Assembly (NCBI GenBank): GCA_045546775.1
Contig: JAZQDM010000074.1
Span: forward strand, 1-16,768
Direction: 5' to 3'
Source: RGIG3002 sp045546775
GTDB lineage: Bacteria; Bacillota; Clostridia; Lachnospirales; Lachnospiraceae
Length of the DNA stretch: 16,768 nucleotides
Position 1 is the stretch's first letter; every line of letters starts with the position of its first letter. The notes beneath the pieces are model-generated. The model ran no database searches. It was given only the letters and a program-made list of their open reading frames with translations, and was not told the DNA's origin. Made by a program: the position numbers and the translations under genes. Shown here piece after piece: positions 15,262 through 16,768 of the stretch.

Positions 15262-15753
15262 ATGATAGTAATCTTGGTAGAAGGTTTGATTAGCTGTGTT
15301 TTGTTTTCGATAATTGTTGGTAGTATGACATATTTTAATCCACTAGGTATGATACATGATTATCCGCCTGCCATACAGCAGAGGGTGAAAGAATTAGGGC
15401 TGATAACAGACAATAAAAATAGTTATTCAAAAGCCTTCATAATCAGAAAGACAATTGCAATACTTATCTTTGGATTGGTATTGGCACTTATAGTTTGTAA
15501 GTTCAATGGAGCAGATAATTTTATTCAGGGATTTACATATTCCTATTTATTATACTGCATAGTTGACTGGTGGGATGCTCTTGTTATGGATTGTGTATGG
15601 TTCTGTCATTCTAAAAAAGTTGTTATACCGGGAACGGAGGGAATGAAAGAGTATAAGGATTATCTATTTCATATTAAAGGCAGCTTAAAAGGAATGCTAT
15701 TGGGATTGCCAATATGTGCATTGGCTGGTGGATTTGTAGAAGTATTTAAATGA
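15262..15753 (+). CDS. Unrecognised four-pass membrane protein
   Basis: I do not recognise this 163-residue protein. It has hydrophobic helices at about 1-22, 62-80, 88-113 and 143-160. A conserved-looking polar patch in the first loop (YFNPLGMIHDYPPAIQQR, 24-41) and a WWDALVMDCVWFCH segment in the third helix (103-116) carry acids, cysteines and a histidine inside the membrane that could bind a ligand or metal; this is only inference. The ATG at 15262 is used because GGAGG (15252-15256) is five bases before it; a TTG at 15250 lies too early. It is 21 bases after the membrane methyltransferase and 34 before the soluble one, within one apparent operon. Confidence 0.75.
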   Translation: MIVILVEGLISCVLFSIIVGSMTYFNPLGMIHDYPPAIQQRVKELGLITDNKNSYSKAFIIRKTIAILIFGLVLALIVCKFNGADNFIQGFTYSYLLYCIVDWWDALVMDCVWFCHSKKVVIPGTEGMKEYKDYLFHIKGSLKGMLLGLPICALAGGFVEVFK

Positions 15754-15787
15754 ATGGTAGGCATATTATTGTATTAGGAGAATGGCA

Positions 15788-16411
15788 ATGGATATGAATT
15801 TATTCTACAAAATAATATCTAAAGCATATGATTTGTTAGAGGTAATATATTTTAGAAGTTATGAAAGAAGTCCGAGAAAAGCAGTTTTGGATCGGATATA
15901 TGAAAATGAAAAGGTTCTTGATTTGTGTACAGGAACAGCCACAAATGCAATTACTATTGCCAAGCAAAAAGCAAATGCTAAAATTGTAGGAATCGATTCG
16001 TCGAAAGATATGCTGAGAGTGGCACAAAATAAAATAAGGAAAAATGGACTAAAAAATATCAAATTGCTTCAAATGGATGCTACACATCTCAAATTCAAAT
16101 CCAATTGTTTTGATAAAATTCTTATTTCTCTTGTTTTACACGAACTGGACGAGGAAATTGTAGCAAAAGTAATTACCGAAGCAAACAGGGTTTTAAAGGA
16201 TAGTGGAGAGATTATTATAACAGAATGGGAACCAAGTAAGCAGTTATCCAAGAGAATATTATTTGCACCGATTCATTATTTGGAACCGAAAACATATCAC
16301 AAATTTATTAAGATGAATTTATATTCATATTTTGAGAAATATGAATTAAGCGTTCAAGAGAATATACATTGTGATTACACAAAGGTGGTAACTTTGAAGA
16401 AGATTCAATAA
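15788..16411 (+). CDS. Class I SAM-dependent methyltransferase, UbiE/Methyltransf_11-like
   Basis: The 207-residue soluble protein has a Rossmann methyltransferase core: motif I VLDLCTGTATNA (43-54), the acidic end of strand 2 in IVGIDSS (66-72, D70), QMDAT (95-99), and the post-motif stretch ILISLVLHELDEE (111-123). The C-terminal part (about 150-207) is aromatic and probably selects the substrate. UbiE/COQ5-like enzymes methylate quinones, lipids and other small molecules; the acceptor here is unknown. It lacks the cysteine set of ArsM arsenite methyltransferases (only C47, C107 and one near the C-terminus are seen). AGGAG at 15776-15780 is seven bases before the ATG at 15788; the ATG at 15782 is too close. 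No terminator follows. Confidence 0.85.
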   Translation: MDMNLFYKIISKAYDLLEVIYFRSYERSPRKAVLDRIYENEKVLDLCTGTATNAITIAKQKANAKIVGIDSSKDMLRVAQNKIRKNGLKNIKLLQMDATHLKFKSNCFDKILISLVLHELDEEIVAKVITEANRVLKDSGEIIITEWEPSKQLSKRILFAPIHYLEPKTYHKFIKMNLYSYFEKYELSVQENIHCDYTKVVTLKKIQ

Positions 16412-16539
16412 GCTGAGGACTTATAGACTTCAGGCTTGTCGCAGAAAATCAATAAGAAGAGCAGTCTTTTAGTAGGCATGTGACAATCTATTTTACAAAA
16501 AAAACATATGCACATCTGTTCATTTGTTCAAAAATACAA

Positions 16540-16568
16540 TTGACAAATGTTTTTTTTGGATGTATACT
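16540..16568 (+). promoter_or_regulatory. Strong promoter before the riboswitch
   Basis: TTGACA (16540-16545) and TATACT (16563-16568) are exactly 17 bases apart, close to the sigma-A consensus. Transcription would start about 16575, some 20 bases before the riboswitch. The rest of 16412-16539 shows neither a terminator nor a gene. Confidence 0.85.
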
Positions 16569-16593
16569 GCAAACATAACAACAAAATATTCCT

Positions 16594-16674
16594 ATGAGGG
16601 AGTAGTGGCGTGAAAGCGTGGCAAGTCAACATCCTGACTTTTTAGTCTGGCTTGTCTTAAATAACGAGACTCAT
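16594..16674 (+). ncRNA. yybP-ykoY (manganese) riboswitch aptamer
   Basis: Closing helix ATGAG (16594-16598) pairs with CTCAT (16670-16674). The left strand continues into the hallmark GGGAGTAG (16598-16605), and the right side has the matching ACGAGAC (16664-16670). A first hairpin has core GCGTGAAAGCGT. A second long helix pairs CAAGTC (16622-16627) with GGCTTG (16649-16654) around the conserved-type AACATCCT and a capping GACT-TTTT-AGTC hairpin. This family binds Mn2+ and controls cation pumps or exporters (MntP, TerC-like, P-type ATPases). The call is by recognition of conserved strings and pairing. Confidence 0.8.
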
Positions 16675-16749
16675 GTATTGCATTGGTGCTATACGAAGTC
16701 GGAGGCCAAGCGGTCTTAGGAAGACAATGACTAGACCCAACTCCTTGGC
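16675..16749 (+). promoter_or_regulatory. Probable expression platform downstream of the riboswitch
   Basis: GTATTGCA and TGCTATAC form a hairpin at 16675-16694. Further on, GGAG (16701-16704) can pair with CTCC (16741-16744), or GCCAAG (16705-16710) with CTTGGC (16744-16749). These pairings cannot form together because they share the 3' arm. GTCTT and AAGAC (16713-16725) form a nested hairpin. Mutually exclusive pairings suit a switch, but no T run is seen before the window ends, and the controlled gene lies beyond it. Confidence 0.45.
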
Positions 16750-16768
16750 TCACAGAACGACATGGCTA

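Noticed and set aside
14015..16411. Genomic island integrated at the tRNA-Glu gene
   Set aside because: The accessory operon lies on the promoter side of the tRNA, not at its 3' end; no integrase and no repeated tRNA 3' segment is visible.
15788..16411. ArsM arsenite methyltransferase
   Set aside because: The ArsR-family neighbour suggested it, but the protein lacks the conserved arsenic-binding cysteines and is shorter than ArsM.
16412..16539. Terminator after the methyltransferase operon
   Set aside because: No stable hairpin followed by a T run could be drawn in this stretch.
1..16768. CRISPR array, insertion sequence or prophage genes
   Set aside because: No regularly spaced repeats, transposase, integrase or phage structural genes were found on either strand.

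Overview
The window looks like chromosome of a low-to-moderate GC Bacillota, most likely a Clostridia member of the Lachnospiraceae type. The grounds are a PolC-type replicative polymerase, the conserved run pyrH-frr-uppS-cdsA-dxr-rseP followed by ispG and polC, strong GGAGG ribosome sites, and isoprenoid synthesis by the DXP route. The taxon is inferred from gene content and protein flavour only.

Region 1 (1-5422) is a packed forward block. It holds the end of a bactofilin-like gene, then UMP kinase (pyrH), ribosome recycling factor (frr), undecaprenyl diphosphate synthase (uppS), CDP-diglyceride synthase (cdsA), DXP reductoisomerase (dxr) and a site-2 protease (rseP). It ends in a strong intrinsic terminator. 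The genes supply UDP for RNA and wall precursors, recycle ribosomes, make isoprenoid precursors and the undecaprenyl carrier, make phospholipid precursors, and cut membrane proteins.

Region 2 (5423-7454) is a two-gene signalling module between rseP and ispG: a small PP2C-type phosphatase without a flap and a Hanks-type Ser/Thr kinase. The kinase has one membrane segment and a short outside domain with no PASTA repeats. This is the best candidate in the window for a little-described system.

Region 3 (7455-13658) starts at an extended -10 promoter. It carries ispG, a 1514-residue polC with an unusual hydrophilic linker, and a small divergent dUTPase-like protein lacking the usual C-terminal motif. 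A bidirectional terminator closes it.

Region 4 (13642-14155, minus strand) has tRNA-Glu(CTC) with its own promoter and terminator, followed by a gene for a small two-pass membrane protein that runs into the shared terminator.

Region 5 (14156-16411) is an accessory-looking, more A+T-rich operon. It has a cysteine-rich ArsR/SmtB-family repressor behind two tandem palindromic operators, an ICMT/PEMT-like membrane methyltransferase, an unrecognised four-pass membrane protein, and a soluble SAM methyltransferase. No efflux pump or arsenate reductase is present.

Region 6 (16412-16768) has a near-consensus promoter and an RNA leader matching the yybP-ykoY (manganese) riboswitch. Its target gene lies beyond the window. 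Regions 5 and 6 together may form a metal-responsive locus.
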